This document shows positions 1 to 10,178 of a DNA stretch of 64,000 bases, piece after piece. Within the stretch, counting starts at the first letter, position 1. The number at the start of each line of letters is the position of its first letter. The notes under the pieces are model-generated. The model was given only the letters and a program-made list of their open reading frames with translations. It searched no databases and was not told the DNA's origin. The position numbers were made by a program, and so were the translations under genes. Source of the DNA: Eunapius fragilis. Lineage: Eukaryota; Porifera; Demospongiae; Spongillida; Spongillidae. The stretch spans positions 3,348,124 to 3,412,123 of the forward strand of contig OY811987.1 in assembly GCA_963681505.1 (NCBI GenBank), read 5' to 3'.

Positions 1-579
1 TTGAAATAATGCAAAGTTGTAGTACAATAATATCAACATATACCTAATTATTAGGGCACATTTGGATACTGGTTTTGTACTCTTAATCAGCTCGTGCATG
101 TCATGGAATTTTTAAAATGTCGATACAATGAGGGGAAAAAATTGTCAATGTGTAAGGCTTGATTCGACATGTATAAAATGGTGCACACTTTATTATGCCA
201 TTTACTTGCAATTGTTTTTAGTTGCAATATAGATAAAGCTACAAAATTGTTATTAAACACTTGCTACCATTATTGATGTTCAAAACTACTTGGAAGTAAT
301 TTAAGTAAATTGCGCCCTAGAACACTCAGATCTCATTCTAGCTCTTTGAGCTATCATCATTGTGTGAAAAAGAAAATAAAATGTTTACGATTTTGGTTGG
401 CTTTTTGTGAGGCCGGTTAATGTTCAAGATTTAGAAAGTTTCCCACCCTGCAACAATGTAAAATATCTAACAAGAGTCCAAACAACATGACAATGTCACA
501 ATAGGTGATTTGTGGCTAGGCCAGACTTTTACAATTCTTTTTTTTTTTTTTTTGCACAATACTTTTATTTTCCCCTTAG

Positions 580-2155
580 GGCAACATTGGAGGTTGTTGT
601 CAAACCAGACAGTGGACAATCTGGACCTCGGGAGAGACTCATGGAACAGTTTATTGCAAGCACGTGTGATTCGCTTATTCTGACCAAACGACATCCTCAC
701 ACAGCCATAAGTATTGTATTGCAGGTGGAAAAAGATGGAGGAGCGGTAAGCCATAACTCAGTACCTGAAAACTTTAATTGGGATGGGGGGGTAATCGTAT
801 TCTGTAGTAATTTTGTCGTATACTACTCATTCCCAGCGCTAGATTTTCCTCATCCCGGGCTGTCATATATACGTTTGCCCATAGAATTTCGTAGTGCTCT
901 CCATTTCGAAATACACACCATGCACACACACAAATGACACAACTTGTAATGTATGGTTACAGTCTACCCTCAATACAGTCCGGTCTATGGGATAGTAGCG
1001 ATGCGAAGTTTAGCTTACGAAGGGTTGGTTGGCAAGAGAAAAATAGCGGACATTATGTGGATGGACTATATCGAAGTGGACACTATCAAGGGTAGACTGT
1101 ACTAGGAAAACGTTTGTGAATGGTGGTAGTTTGTAGCAAATTGACTTCTGTAGCCAGTTGGGAACCAAGCAAACACATCCCAACCATTGTACAGATGAAA
1201 AGAGCTTCCTCTTGCTTGGCCTTGAATGTGAGGTTTTATTGGTGAACACACGAAAGAGATTAAGCTACCACTTCTTGGAACTCGACAGAATATGCCATCA
1301 CCCTGAACAAACTAAATTACCAAGTTTCTTAGTAATGGCCCTGTTAAAACATAACCAATTATTGCCAGGCCATATTTTTTCCCCCTAACTTTAATATAAA
1401 AATATGGTCTGGAAATGAGGCTAAGCATTGTGGTAATTTGCATGCACTACTTAACTAGTCCTATCTGTATAGCAGTCATTTTCTATTCCGTACTAGAAGG
1501 CCTTACCATACTCTACCATTTCAAATGTGTTCTTAAGTACTGTCCCTATATTTCCTTGCATATTGTACACTCAGTCATGATTACATGCTGTGATTAAAGA
1601 AGTAGAGAGTGATTTGTATTTTATTTGGCCTGTCCCCTCTTCCCTGTTTTCAGCTGCTTTCTTGCCTGTGTCATGCGGCATGTTTGGCCTTGTTGGAGTC
1701 GTGCATACCAATGTCAAATGTCTTCTCAGCTCTTGTATGTGGATTTACCAGTGGTGGTAAACTTATTACAGATCCTGATGAATGTCAAGAGAAGGTGTGG
1801 GTGTGTGGATGCATGTGTGGGGGTGTGTTCTTAATTTGTGATATCGATATCTTCTTTTACAGTTATGTATTTCCTTACTATCATTTGTTGTTGAAGGCAC
1901 TACAATGAATGTAGTTACTTCACAAACACAAGGAGCTTACACAGTGGACCAGGTAGGTGGTAACTATGGTTACAAGTGCAACTATCATTGCCTTTGGTCC
2001 TAAGCTCCATCAAGCTCTTATTGCTACTGGAGAAGCGAGTAAAAGTATATGTGTGTTCTACAGACAAGCAGTGGAAAGAAGGCTATCAAAGGTATGTGTT
2101 GGCAATGTTACCTTGGCCGTTTGTCAACTTGTGTATGTATTGCTTGCAGAGTTGA
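580..2155 (+). CDS. EXOSC5: Exosome complex component RRP46 (EXOSC5), 3' part of gene
   Basis: RNase PH-fold subunit of the RNA exosome ring, which processes and degrades RNA in nucleus and cytoplasm; animal RRP46 is structural rather than catalytic (family knowledge). Coding exons read as 580-745, 1654-1794, 1863-1952, 2005-2091 and 2150-2155, all with AG/GT borders and joining in frame. The protein reads ATLEVVVKPDSGQSGPRERL, then HPHTAISIVLQVEKDGGA, then LLSCLCHAACLALLE and ITDPDECQEK, and ends ERRLSK-S. The last exon holds only a Ser codon and the stop, matching the SKS ending of vertebrate RRP46. The first exon starts mid-codon (one base), so the N-terminal exon or exons lie upstream of the window. 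A 140-bp mariner-like MITE sits in the first visible intron. Confidence 0.9.
960..1099. mobile_element. Mariner-like MITE in EXOSC5 intron
   Basis: The ends are inverted copies of CAGTCTACCCT, at 960-970 and 1089-1099. Each is flanked by a TA dinucleotide (958-959 and 1100-1101), the target duplication expected of Tc1/mariner elements. The 140-bp interior has no coding potential, so this is a non-autonomous copy. The family assignment rests only on the TA duplication and end type. Confidence 0.65.
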
Positions 2156-2289
2156 AGGCCATCACAACTATTGTATTTGACTGTTTTGTGTATCAACCCG
2201 TTGCTCCAACTATTTCACTTGCACGTCAACTTTTAACATTTGAATAACATAAAATGAACATCCTGCACGTAAACATCCCAAGCATATAT

Positions 2290-2575
2290 AAGGCACCTGG
2301 ATTGGGATGAATTGAATGGTGAAGTGCTCATCAAGATTGGTAACAACACATTTGATATGTAATGAGACAATCTGTGAGTGTTAGTATAATGTTAATGTCA
2401 CAGTATGGAATATCCAGCAATTTTTTGGCTGCATATTGCAGATGGCTGGTCGTATTACCAAGAATGAGTCAGTCCAACCAGTATGTACTTACAACATCCA
2501 TTTCCCTCCATCTGATGCCATTTCTTCTACAGACTATTTCACCAATCCTGAAGAGAGTTTAGTCTCAGAAAGTTG
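2290..2575 (+). other. Possible short coding exons of an unrecognised gene
   Basis: Just 3' of EXOSC5. One stretch (about 2293-2336) reads HLDWDELNGEVLIKI before a GTAACA donor-like site. Then 2442-2575, preceded by a TTGCAG acceptor, holds a 44-codon open frame starting MAGRITKNESVQP and ending NPEESLVSES-stop. Both look protein-like in composition, but I cannot join them in one frame with certainty and recognise no family. They could also be 3' UTR of EXOSC5. Confidence 0.25.
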
Positions 2576-2639
2576 ACTTTTTAATGGACACTGTTAGTCT
2601 TTTAGCACAAAAAATTTGTCTGTGTCTACTCACCACTGT

Positions 2640-2845
2640 TAAACTTGAAACCCAATTTGTTTTTGGTAGGCATAAAATCCTGGCTTGGCCATGATTTGTC
2701 TAGAGGTTTCTTTATATGCCCACTTTGTCCAGACACTGTGCTAGCTGTTCATGACCGTCCAGGCCATCATGCAGTGACTTGTGGATGTGACCCAAGCCAT
2801 TGTTCTGGTGGCACACAGTCTCCTCCCCTTTGCTGTTGAAAATTC
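2640..2845 (+). pseudogene. Fragment of RT-element C-terminal zinc-knuckle region
   Basis: The + strand frame reads SWLGHDLSRGFFICPLCPD, a gap, then RPGHHAVTCGCD. This is the Cys/His knuckle preceding the nuclease-like region of a reverse-transcriptase element family found repeatedly in this window (38.4-39.2, 39.5, 41.0, 44.2-44.9 and 50.6 kb). It lacks RT motifs and is a decayed fragment. Confidence 0.45.
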
Positions 2846-2849
2846 AACA

Positions 2850-3950
2850 GCCAGTTGCGCAGTGACTTTGTCCCCTTCTCAGTTGGAAGGCTAATGAACA
2901 CGCACAAATATCCGCTGCTCAAGTATAGTTAGAGATTACGTTGACGGTTGCATGACTGTGGCATGGATTACATGTACATGAACTGTCTTTCACCGAAGCT
3001 GTGGTTAGAAGGTAGTCTAAATGACGTAATTGGAAGGATAGCGCTAATTAAATTATATACTTTTAGTTTTGCAACTTTCTTTATTCCTACTGCATTCCGC
3101 GCATTGTAAGATGTACGCGACATTGAAGAGAACCTGTAAGTTCGCGCATACCGCAATAAAATGCAGTCAAGTAAGCCGATATAAGTAAGCCTACCAGTAC
3201 GCTTGAACGTATAAGATTTGGAAACCGTTCTCATGCACAGATATCGATCAGGACCGTGCTTCTCCTATGTACTATTAGAAGCTTTGTAATCGCCACTTCA
3301 CTTTCGGGAGTGAGCGAAATTTGCGGAGAGTTCTGTTCTGAAGCATGCATGGTACCGTGTTCGTATCAGCGTGAGTTTTGATCCCCTGTCCCGATCCTTG
3401 TATTCGTTCAGACAGAATGCCTTCTTAGTGATGTGTACATGTGTACATCCTGGCAAAATAACCAAGCCAATAATTTTTTTGGGCCCAAAATTATTTTAGC
3501 ATGATTTTGTATTTATAAGGGATACATAATGAGTAGTATAATTTGTATACGCAGCTGTTGTGCTTGTTTCTCCAGTTATTTATTGCGGCACAGTCGTAAG
3601 CTTTACCACAACACTATATATATATATACAGAGGAACATATTCTGTAGGACAGAAACTGAGAGAAGGTGCATTGGACAAATTTGTGGTGTAGGTCAAAAA
3701 TACGGCAACGATGACCGTAGACTATATTAAAATATGTTGCTACATGTTTGCTCTTAAGAACGTTGCAGTAACTCTGTCAAACCACAGCCTCCTAGTCTAA
3801 CGGCATTGCGCAAATTATGCGCTATAATTTTCTTTGCATGCTATATGTGCAACTAAAGATATGAATAAAATAGTCAGTAATTGGATAATGCTGCAAAGTA
3901 TATTGATACACCATGGTAATAAAAAATATCATGCTTCCTGAGAAGTAGGT
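2850..3950. other. Intergenic, no gene seen
   Basis: Spacer between the EXOSC5 tail and the 3' end of the GTPBP2-like gene. I see no convincing exon, RNA gene or repeat, apart from a short (TA)n run near 3617-3630. Confidence 0.5.
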
Positions 3951-3954
3951 TCTT

Positions 3955-6900
3955 TTATGAGGTCTCTCTTGATAGGGTGTTGGAATATGGAAACAGTTTA
4001 GTTATTTCTCCAAAACCTTTTGCTTTGGCTTCACGATAAAGCATTCTCAACCCCACCATTAAGCATTCTGGCTGCTTCATGAAGCGGAATGTTACAGTTC
4101 TACTGCGCTCAAACTGTTCCTGATAATATGAAGAGAAGCATTAATGTGTTCTTTTCCATATGCATACATGCATACCTCATCTTTTACTTCTACCACAATG
4201 GCATTTTGCATTGTACTTGCTACACACACAGTGACTTGGAGTCCTTTCCTGAGGATAGTGGCATTTGAGTGCAGCATCCAGACCTTTGCTTCAAACTCAA
4301 AACAACAGAAATATTCCTTATTGATTAATGATGGAAACAGCAACATTGTTCCCTAAGGGAATGTTTAACATTATTTCTCCTAAATGTACTTCATCAAGAA
4401 AATGACAAACCTTTCTGATTGGAAAATTTCCCTGGTGGCTGAGACCAATGGATGCCACCTGGCCAGCATATATCATCCTACAAGGTATCCTGTTTCTTCT
4501 AAGGGAATGTACTGTTGTATGGCAAAATGAACCATCATCCTTGGGTCCAACCAACACACCATCACCCTCCCGGAGAACACCACTATTAGAATAGTCATAT
4601 TGACAGCCTCAGGTAAAGCATAACATTGTGTATGTGCGTACCTGGCAAGTATTCCGCCCACTACAGTTCCAGTATCAGGAACAGTGAAGAATTCATCCAC
4701 ATGAAATGCTGGGTGTTGCTGCTCTAATTCATGCTGTTTATGGCGTGAACGCAAAGGTGGGAGCATATTCAGGAATTTTTCCAAAAAGCCAAAGTTGCTT
4801 CGTGTTACATTTGATACAAGGAAAATTGGAGCAGTACTGTGTACAGCAGGAAATGACTGTGTAACAAACCACACAAGCATAGCATTCTTCATCATCCATG
4901 CAAAATTAAACACAATGTTAAACTGGAGTAACCTAAAAAATAGTATCCTTTCTTTTTACGCCTTTGGGTTGTGCAAATTTCACTCCAACAACTAAAATAA
5001 GCCAAAGAAATTTGTCATTGATGCGAATTAAGCAAACCAATGGATGAAAACGGTTTTGGTGCTCTAACCTAAACAGTCTTCAGACAAATGTAAGTGCCAT
5101 TGCAGTTTAAAGCTTGAGAAATTTGTGACACAGGTTTAACATTAAAGCTGGTTTAACACTGGAGAATGCGTTATTATCACTACATAGGTTTGCTTAAAAC
5201 AGTGTAACTGTGAGGGGGGTATTCATATTTGTAGTCCAAATTAGAAGCTGAGGCACTAATTACAATACTTATATATACACATATTACACAATACAGCATT
5301 GGACAGTGATATAAATTTCTCACATTGAAAACAAAGATAACTACATAACTTGAATTTTGTCAAGATTGGATTAAAAGTTTGATATACCAATGAGTTGCAT
5401 TATTTATTACGATGGGAAAAAAAAGTCACGTGATACCAAATGCTCTGTAGCCTTGCTAAACTTCCACCTTTCAATGCTCTCTATAAATTTCAGTGCTCAT
5501 GTAAACAACTAATACAACTCATGATGATTACAGCTGAAATAATCAAAATTAGTACTGTACCTTTCATCTGTAAATCTCTGAGCTGCCGTGCATAAATCTC
5601 CATCGTTCTTCACAATAAATGGCACTTTATTGCAACCAGGGCTAGTTAGCAAATGCTCTAACTGTTGAATTGTATGATGCATCTGTGCCTCAGTGCAAAG
5701 GTCAGATTTGGTCACAACCACAAATGTTGGGACCTTCAGGGCAACTGTTAATTCTAGGTGCTCATTTGTTGTTCCAACTAAAAAAGAGGAAGACAAATAC
5801 ATGTGCTCATGAATAACGGATGAAGAATCATTGGCTGATTTCTGACTCCTACTGATGTTGTGTTTCACAATCTGAGTGTACATTTGACTATTAGCTTCAT
5901 AATCAATTTGATAAAATCCACATGTCTGCTAGAAATGCTAATGACATCACAAAGATGCCCATAAAAAAGGTAATGGACAAATATAATTATTAACACTAAA
6001 TAAAATAATAAATAAATAAACACTAAATAAAATAATAAATAAATAAACGCTATTTTAAAAAATATATGTACAATATACTTATAGTTAGAACAAAATCCCC
6101 CAAAAAGTATTAATATTGTTCATAATCTGATGACCACCTACACCATCCATAAGCAGTACTGAATTATGCATATTTTGAGCATTTACACAAGCGCTAGGGC
6201 CAGTTAGCCATAAAAGGGCACAAAAGCAAAAAATGTTATAGTGCAAAAAAACTACTTGTACCTTTTAATACAGGCTCTTGACTTTAAATGCGATATTACA
6301 GAATGAAAAATACCAATGGATGCCAGGGAACTTGACTTTAAATGCGATATTACAGAATGAAAAATGCCAATGAATGGGGGAAAAAAAGTGGAGATGCTGG
6401 GGATTGAACCCGGGGCCTCTCACATGCGAAGCGAGCGCTCTACCACTGAGCTACATCCCCATCTGACGATTAATAGAAGTCACCTTCTGTGTAAATACAG
6501 CACACGTTCGCCATGCGGAAATAAGGTCATAGCAGAAAGGTCAAAGAATGTTCAAGAGCTATCACAAGTGGTCGGTGTAGCATTGATACAAGCCTCCTCC
6601 CATTGTTGCCATTCCTCCTCCTCCCCAATTTGCTAACATTAAAACATCTCTGTTGTGTGAAAACGTTAAGCATAACCACATTAAGACCAAATTTCTCTTA
6701 ATGTGGTACACGTTTGTTTAGAGCCACAGTGCAAAATGTAGTCAATTTTACATCATCCATGCCCTGCCTATTATAACATATACCGACGCTACTTACCAAC
6801 TCCAGAGTTAGCTCCAACTACAAGCATGGCATAGTCTGGGTGATGAGCCGTTAAGCCAAACACTGTGGTTTTCAGATACTTCTGGTGACCAGCCAAGTCA

Positions 6901-7952
6901 ATAAAAGTGATAAGCTTAGATGAAACTTCACATATCTCTTCTGCACTTGAGAATTGCGAATAATTATTAACCTGGGTGTTCAGTTTGAAAAAAGTACAGT
7001 GTACATGTTCCTACAGTGATATATCTCACCTGTCCATCAGCATCAAATCCCAGTATCTCTTTACTAATGGATGATGTTCTCCCTGACTGGATTTCATGCA
7101 AGTGCCTAAAGAGGTTTAGGCGTGCCCTTCCACGTCCATTGTCCAGCTCTCCACGTGTCAGCACTCCCAATACAGTGCTCTTCCCTGCATCTGCTGGACC
7201 AACAACTGCAACCCGAACATCCAGAAACTGAAAAGCAGGCATACGCGGTTCCACAATGGCAGTGATTAACTATGCCGTCAATCATATGACATGTACATAT
7301 AGACTGTCCTGTACCAACATCTATTGTACCATCCATCACAAACCATGCCAAAATACTGTGTACTTCATTACTAGTACGATGTTACTCCCACTCTTACCTG
7401 GCTATCATCTGGCACCTTGCGAACAAGAACCTCACTCACTAACTTTTCAGCAACACAACGTTGTCTCAAAACTGTCATAGATGCGCCCAATCTGAAGGAT
7501 GTTGAGTTCATAACACCACCAATCATTCAAACACTCAACTCTACCTGTCAGCCATCTTCCTCAAGGTACTCAATGAGGTTTCCATATCTGACACACTAAG
7601 TCCAGTCAGTACTCCACTGTCGGCTACACCAATCTGGTAAATGGCTTCACCCTGCCCTTCCTTTAGTCGCCATTTCATTTGTGTGATCAGATGCTCTAAC
7701 CGCGCAGATGTTGGATTAAGCAGTTTCAGCTTGTATTCAACATTTCCTTCCTCTACCTGAAAACAAAAAGAGCATAGACGTTTCTGATATACCAATATAA
7801 CGAAATTAAGCCGATACTGTTACAACCGGCCGGAAACTAGTCCCTTATATATAGTCCCTTATATATACATTATATATACATGCCTCAGGCGGAAGACAGC
7901 TGCTTTCAGTCCTTTCGTCTTCAGAACTAAAAAAGCCCGACAAGCCATCCAT
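3955..7952 (-). CDS. GTPBP2: GTP-binding protein 2-like translational GTPase, complete, 10 exons
   Basis: GTPase of the GTPBP1/GTPBP2 family, linked in mammals to ribosome rescue and mRNA surveillance (family knowledge). Exons, in coding order: 7884-7952, 7545-7756, 7398-7491, 7030-7227, 6797-6971, 5561-5777, 4642-4836, 4411-4582, 4176-4352, 3955-4119. They total 558 codons including stop and close in frame. Visible motifs: [10 protein letters not shown] and [18 protein letters not shown] in the N-terminal region; P-loop [29 protein letters not shown]; switch [19 protein letters not shown] (NKxD-type site reads TKSD, as in the family); beta-barrel [17 protein letters not shown]-terminal [10 protein letters not shown]. 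The wording is closer to GTPBP2 than to GTPBP1 as I remember them. The first intron needs a GC donor (GAG|GCATGT) to give LPPE-VEEGN, so the first exon is the least certain part. Intron 5 contains a tRNA-Ala gene on the same strand. Confidence 0.92.
6005..6362. repeat. Two short tandem duplications in GTPBP2 intron
   Basis: An A/T-rich unit of about 27 bp (CACTAAATAAAATAATAAAT plus tail) occurs twice at about 5994-6047. A second unit starting CTTGACTTTAAATGCGATAT occurs at 6279 and again at 6330, ending just downstream (transcript sense) of the tRNA-Ala gene. Confidence 0.6.
6389..6460 (-). tRNA. tRNA-Ala (CGC)
   Basis: The 72-nt - strand sequence folds as a standard cloverleaf. The acceptor stem GGGGATG pairs with CATCTCC; the A box is TAGCTCAGTGGTAGAGC; the anticodon loop is TTCGCAT (anticodon CGC); the B box is GGTTCAATCCC. 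CCA is not encoded. A run of seven T follows at once on the transcript strand, a Pol III terminator. It lies inside intron 5 of the GTPBP2-like gene, same strand, and is identical to two copies near 45 kb. Confidence 0.95.
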
Positions 7953-8386
7953 TCCGAAGTTAGTACTGAATGTTATCATGCGCTTCTAATAGAACAATGT
8001 ATACACCGGTTGCGCAAGCAATGACGTCGACGAGCATGGCTATATTTAGACAAAGGTCGTACAAGGTCATAATAAAACACAAGCAAACAAACACTTGAGT
8101 ATAAATAAATAATTGGACAAAAAAATGTGACGACAAAATAATAATAAAGCTATACAATGACTTTGGAGGAAATTGAAAAGCCATTGCCAAGGAGTCCAAG
8201 TAAAGTATATACAACAGATGATTTTTTACCAAAGTGATAGCCATTTGAAAACTCTTCCTGGACAAAAGAACAGTGAAAACAAGAAAAAGGGGCAGAATTT
8301 AAAATCACAGGTTAAAAAAAGATTGCAGCAATAAAAGCCACACTCATTGATGCATTTGGAAAACTTGCAAGCAGTTGAAAGAAATT

Positions 8387-9277
8387 TCATGGCATAAGGA
8401 GACTAACAATTTGCTCTATTTCATCAAGAAGGTCAGAAGTTGCAGGAAGGTCTGTTGAATGAGAAACAGGAGTAGCTATTCCATTAACTGTTCTTGTGGT
8501 GTAAAATTCTGAAGTACTGCTGAAGGGAATATTACAATTAACAAGCCCACTCATGGTAGAAGAAGAAATGTTCCTCAATCCTTCCAGTGGGAACACTAGA
8601 CTAGTCTGGGTGTCATCAAAGTCGTACAGTGACGGATCAACTTTTGTGAAGTCAATGGGACTCACAGGGTTACCATTTGTGCTCTCAATGTCTGATGATC
8701 CAGTTGTGATTGTAGTACCATTCATGTGCAGAAGATATGGTCGACAGATCTTTCTGGAAGGACATTCTTCACAGTCGTTTTTATGATACATCTCTGAAGA
8801 ACGTTTACCTAACGAAACATTAAGTACCCGGTTTTGGTTTTCTGACACCTTTTTATCCTTAGACTGCCTTTGCTCCACATTCAGCTGCTTCCCATCTACC
8901 TCCTCACAGACAGTGGAACTGACGTCCGTTGAGTGTCCTTCAGCGATGGGTACCTCAAGCTTAACAAGTTTGGTTGGTGTTGTAGTACCGAATGTACAGG
9001 TTTCTTTGAATGTATTAGATAGGAACCTCTTTGACATTCCATCATAATCCAACGGTCCCAGGGCATCATCATCTGCAAGGCGCACCATGTGTGCTTGAAG
9101 GACTCTGAGGGCATTATTGATGAGGACGAACCGTAGCAGCCTCGGTTCTACTCCATTTCGAACTTGTTCTTGTTGAAGCTTTATCACTGAGAGGTCGAAG
9201 AGTGACTTCTGCTGTCTCTCGAAGATTGCTGAATAGTCATGTGATGAAGAACGTTTCCGCTTTACACCAGGATGCAT
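8387..9277 (-). CDS. SERTA-domain protein (SERTAD/CDCA4-like), single exon
   Basis: SERTA proteins are nuclear cofactors that bind PP2A, CDK4 or E2F/DP-linked factors (family knowledge). The 296-residue open frame has a SERTA motif near residues 27-68: SLFDLSVIKLQ, then EPRLLRFVLINNALRVLQAH. A basic KRKR stretch at residues 6-9 could be a nuclear signal. The C-terminal half is Ser/Thr-rich and acidic; PIDFTKVDPSLYDFDD resembles the acidic DxSxYDFD motif of vertebrate SERTAD2/CDCA4, and the end is rich in acidic and aliphatic residues like an activation domain. No introns are seen. It is 435 bp upstream (transcript sense) of the GTPBP2-like start and head-to-head with the phosphatase gene. Which SERTAD paralogue it matches cannot be told. 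Confidence 0.8.
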   Translation of the reverse strand: MHPGVKRKRSSSHDYSAIFERQQKSLFDLSVIKLQQEQVRNGVEPRLLRFVLINNALRVLQAHMVRLADDDALGPLDYDGMSKRFLSNTFKETCTFGTTTPTKLVKLEVPIAEGHSTDVSSTVCEEVDGKQLNVEQRQSKDKKVSENQNRVLNVSLGKRSSEMYHKNDCEECPSRKICRPYLLHMNGTTITTGSSDIESTNGNPVSPIDFTKVDPSLYDFDDTQTSLVFPLEGLRNISSSTMSGLVNCNIPFSSTSEFYTTRTVNGIATPVSHSTDLPATSDLLDEIEQIVSLLMP

Positions 9278-10178
9278 GACTCAAACTGCACAGAAGAGAC
9301 ACACAGGCACATAAAATGTGGGAACCAACATGTTTATAGTAACCACAATGCGTTATCTAGTATCTAGTACAAGTAGGTATAACATCCCACACAACTTGCA
9401 TTTATAGAGCACTAGGGAAAGTACCTCAGATCTACTCTGATGCCACACAAGTAGGAGGCATGATACTCTTAATTTAATGTGAATCGAAAAGAACTACGGA
9501 TTCTAAGAACAGTAAGTAAACAATCACATTTTACATCGACCACGAGGTACTGAACAATCGGGTTCTCAGAATATATCCGGCTAAGTCAGCTGTGATCACA
9601 GTAGCGCATCGACTCAAAACGACGAACGAAGGTTATTTTATTTTTAAAGGTGTCAAAATTAACACAGTGGATCAGCTCTATTCAATTTTCTAAGCGGGCG
9701 AAGGTAATTCGCGTTGTGTTCGGGTGGTTTGCTCGCAATAGGAATACCGGTAGGACGAGACAGGAGTAAGTGATTATACACCTACGCACGAGGTATTCTG
9801 AACCCTAGAGTTTGGTATCTAGCTTTAGAAAATGAGAATAACCTTATCCAAAAGCCTTAAAAAATTAAAGTACGGCTAGGAAAGCGATGGTGACATATTA
9901 GAGAGGGGAGGGGACGGATCGAACGCTCCACTTACGACACGGGTTATTCTTACCTCAAACAGCGACCTATAAAGCTTCGGCCGCGGTCATCGGTGTAAGT
10001 AGTTATACAAATAGCACGGCTGTACCAGTCAGTAGCGATCTATTGAATAAGGAAGTCCCCGCGCGTTGGCCGTCCAAGAAGAAACCTACACATGAAATTT
10101 GCGGTTCCAGGAATTTTTACTAACGGAAGTGATCTCACGTGATAATATTCGTGCTTCAGTATAAACTATCCCACGGCA
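9278..10178. promoter_or_regulatory. Divergent intergenic region, probable shared promoter
   Basis: 900 bp separates the start codons of the SERTA gene (-) and the HAD phosphatase gene (+). No ORF or repeat is seen. The region 9580-10150 is richer in CpG than the flanks. A bidirectional promoter is inferred from layout only; no core motif decides it. Confidence 0.4.

Noticed and set aside
6364-6636. 90-codon + strand ORF over the tRNA
   Set aside because: It crosses a tRNA gene on the opposite strand; the same string recurs at the other tRNA copies.
8097-8265. Upstream coding exon of the GTPBP2-like gene
   Set aside because: The - strand frame at 7960-8265 is hydrophobic, low-complexity and matches nothing in the family; the ATG at 7952 with LPPE is preferred.
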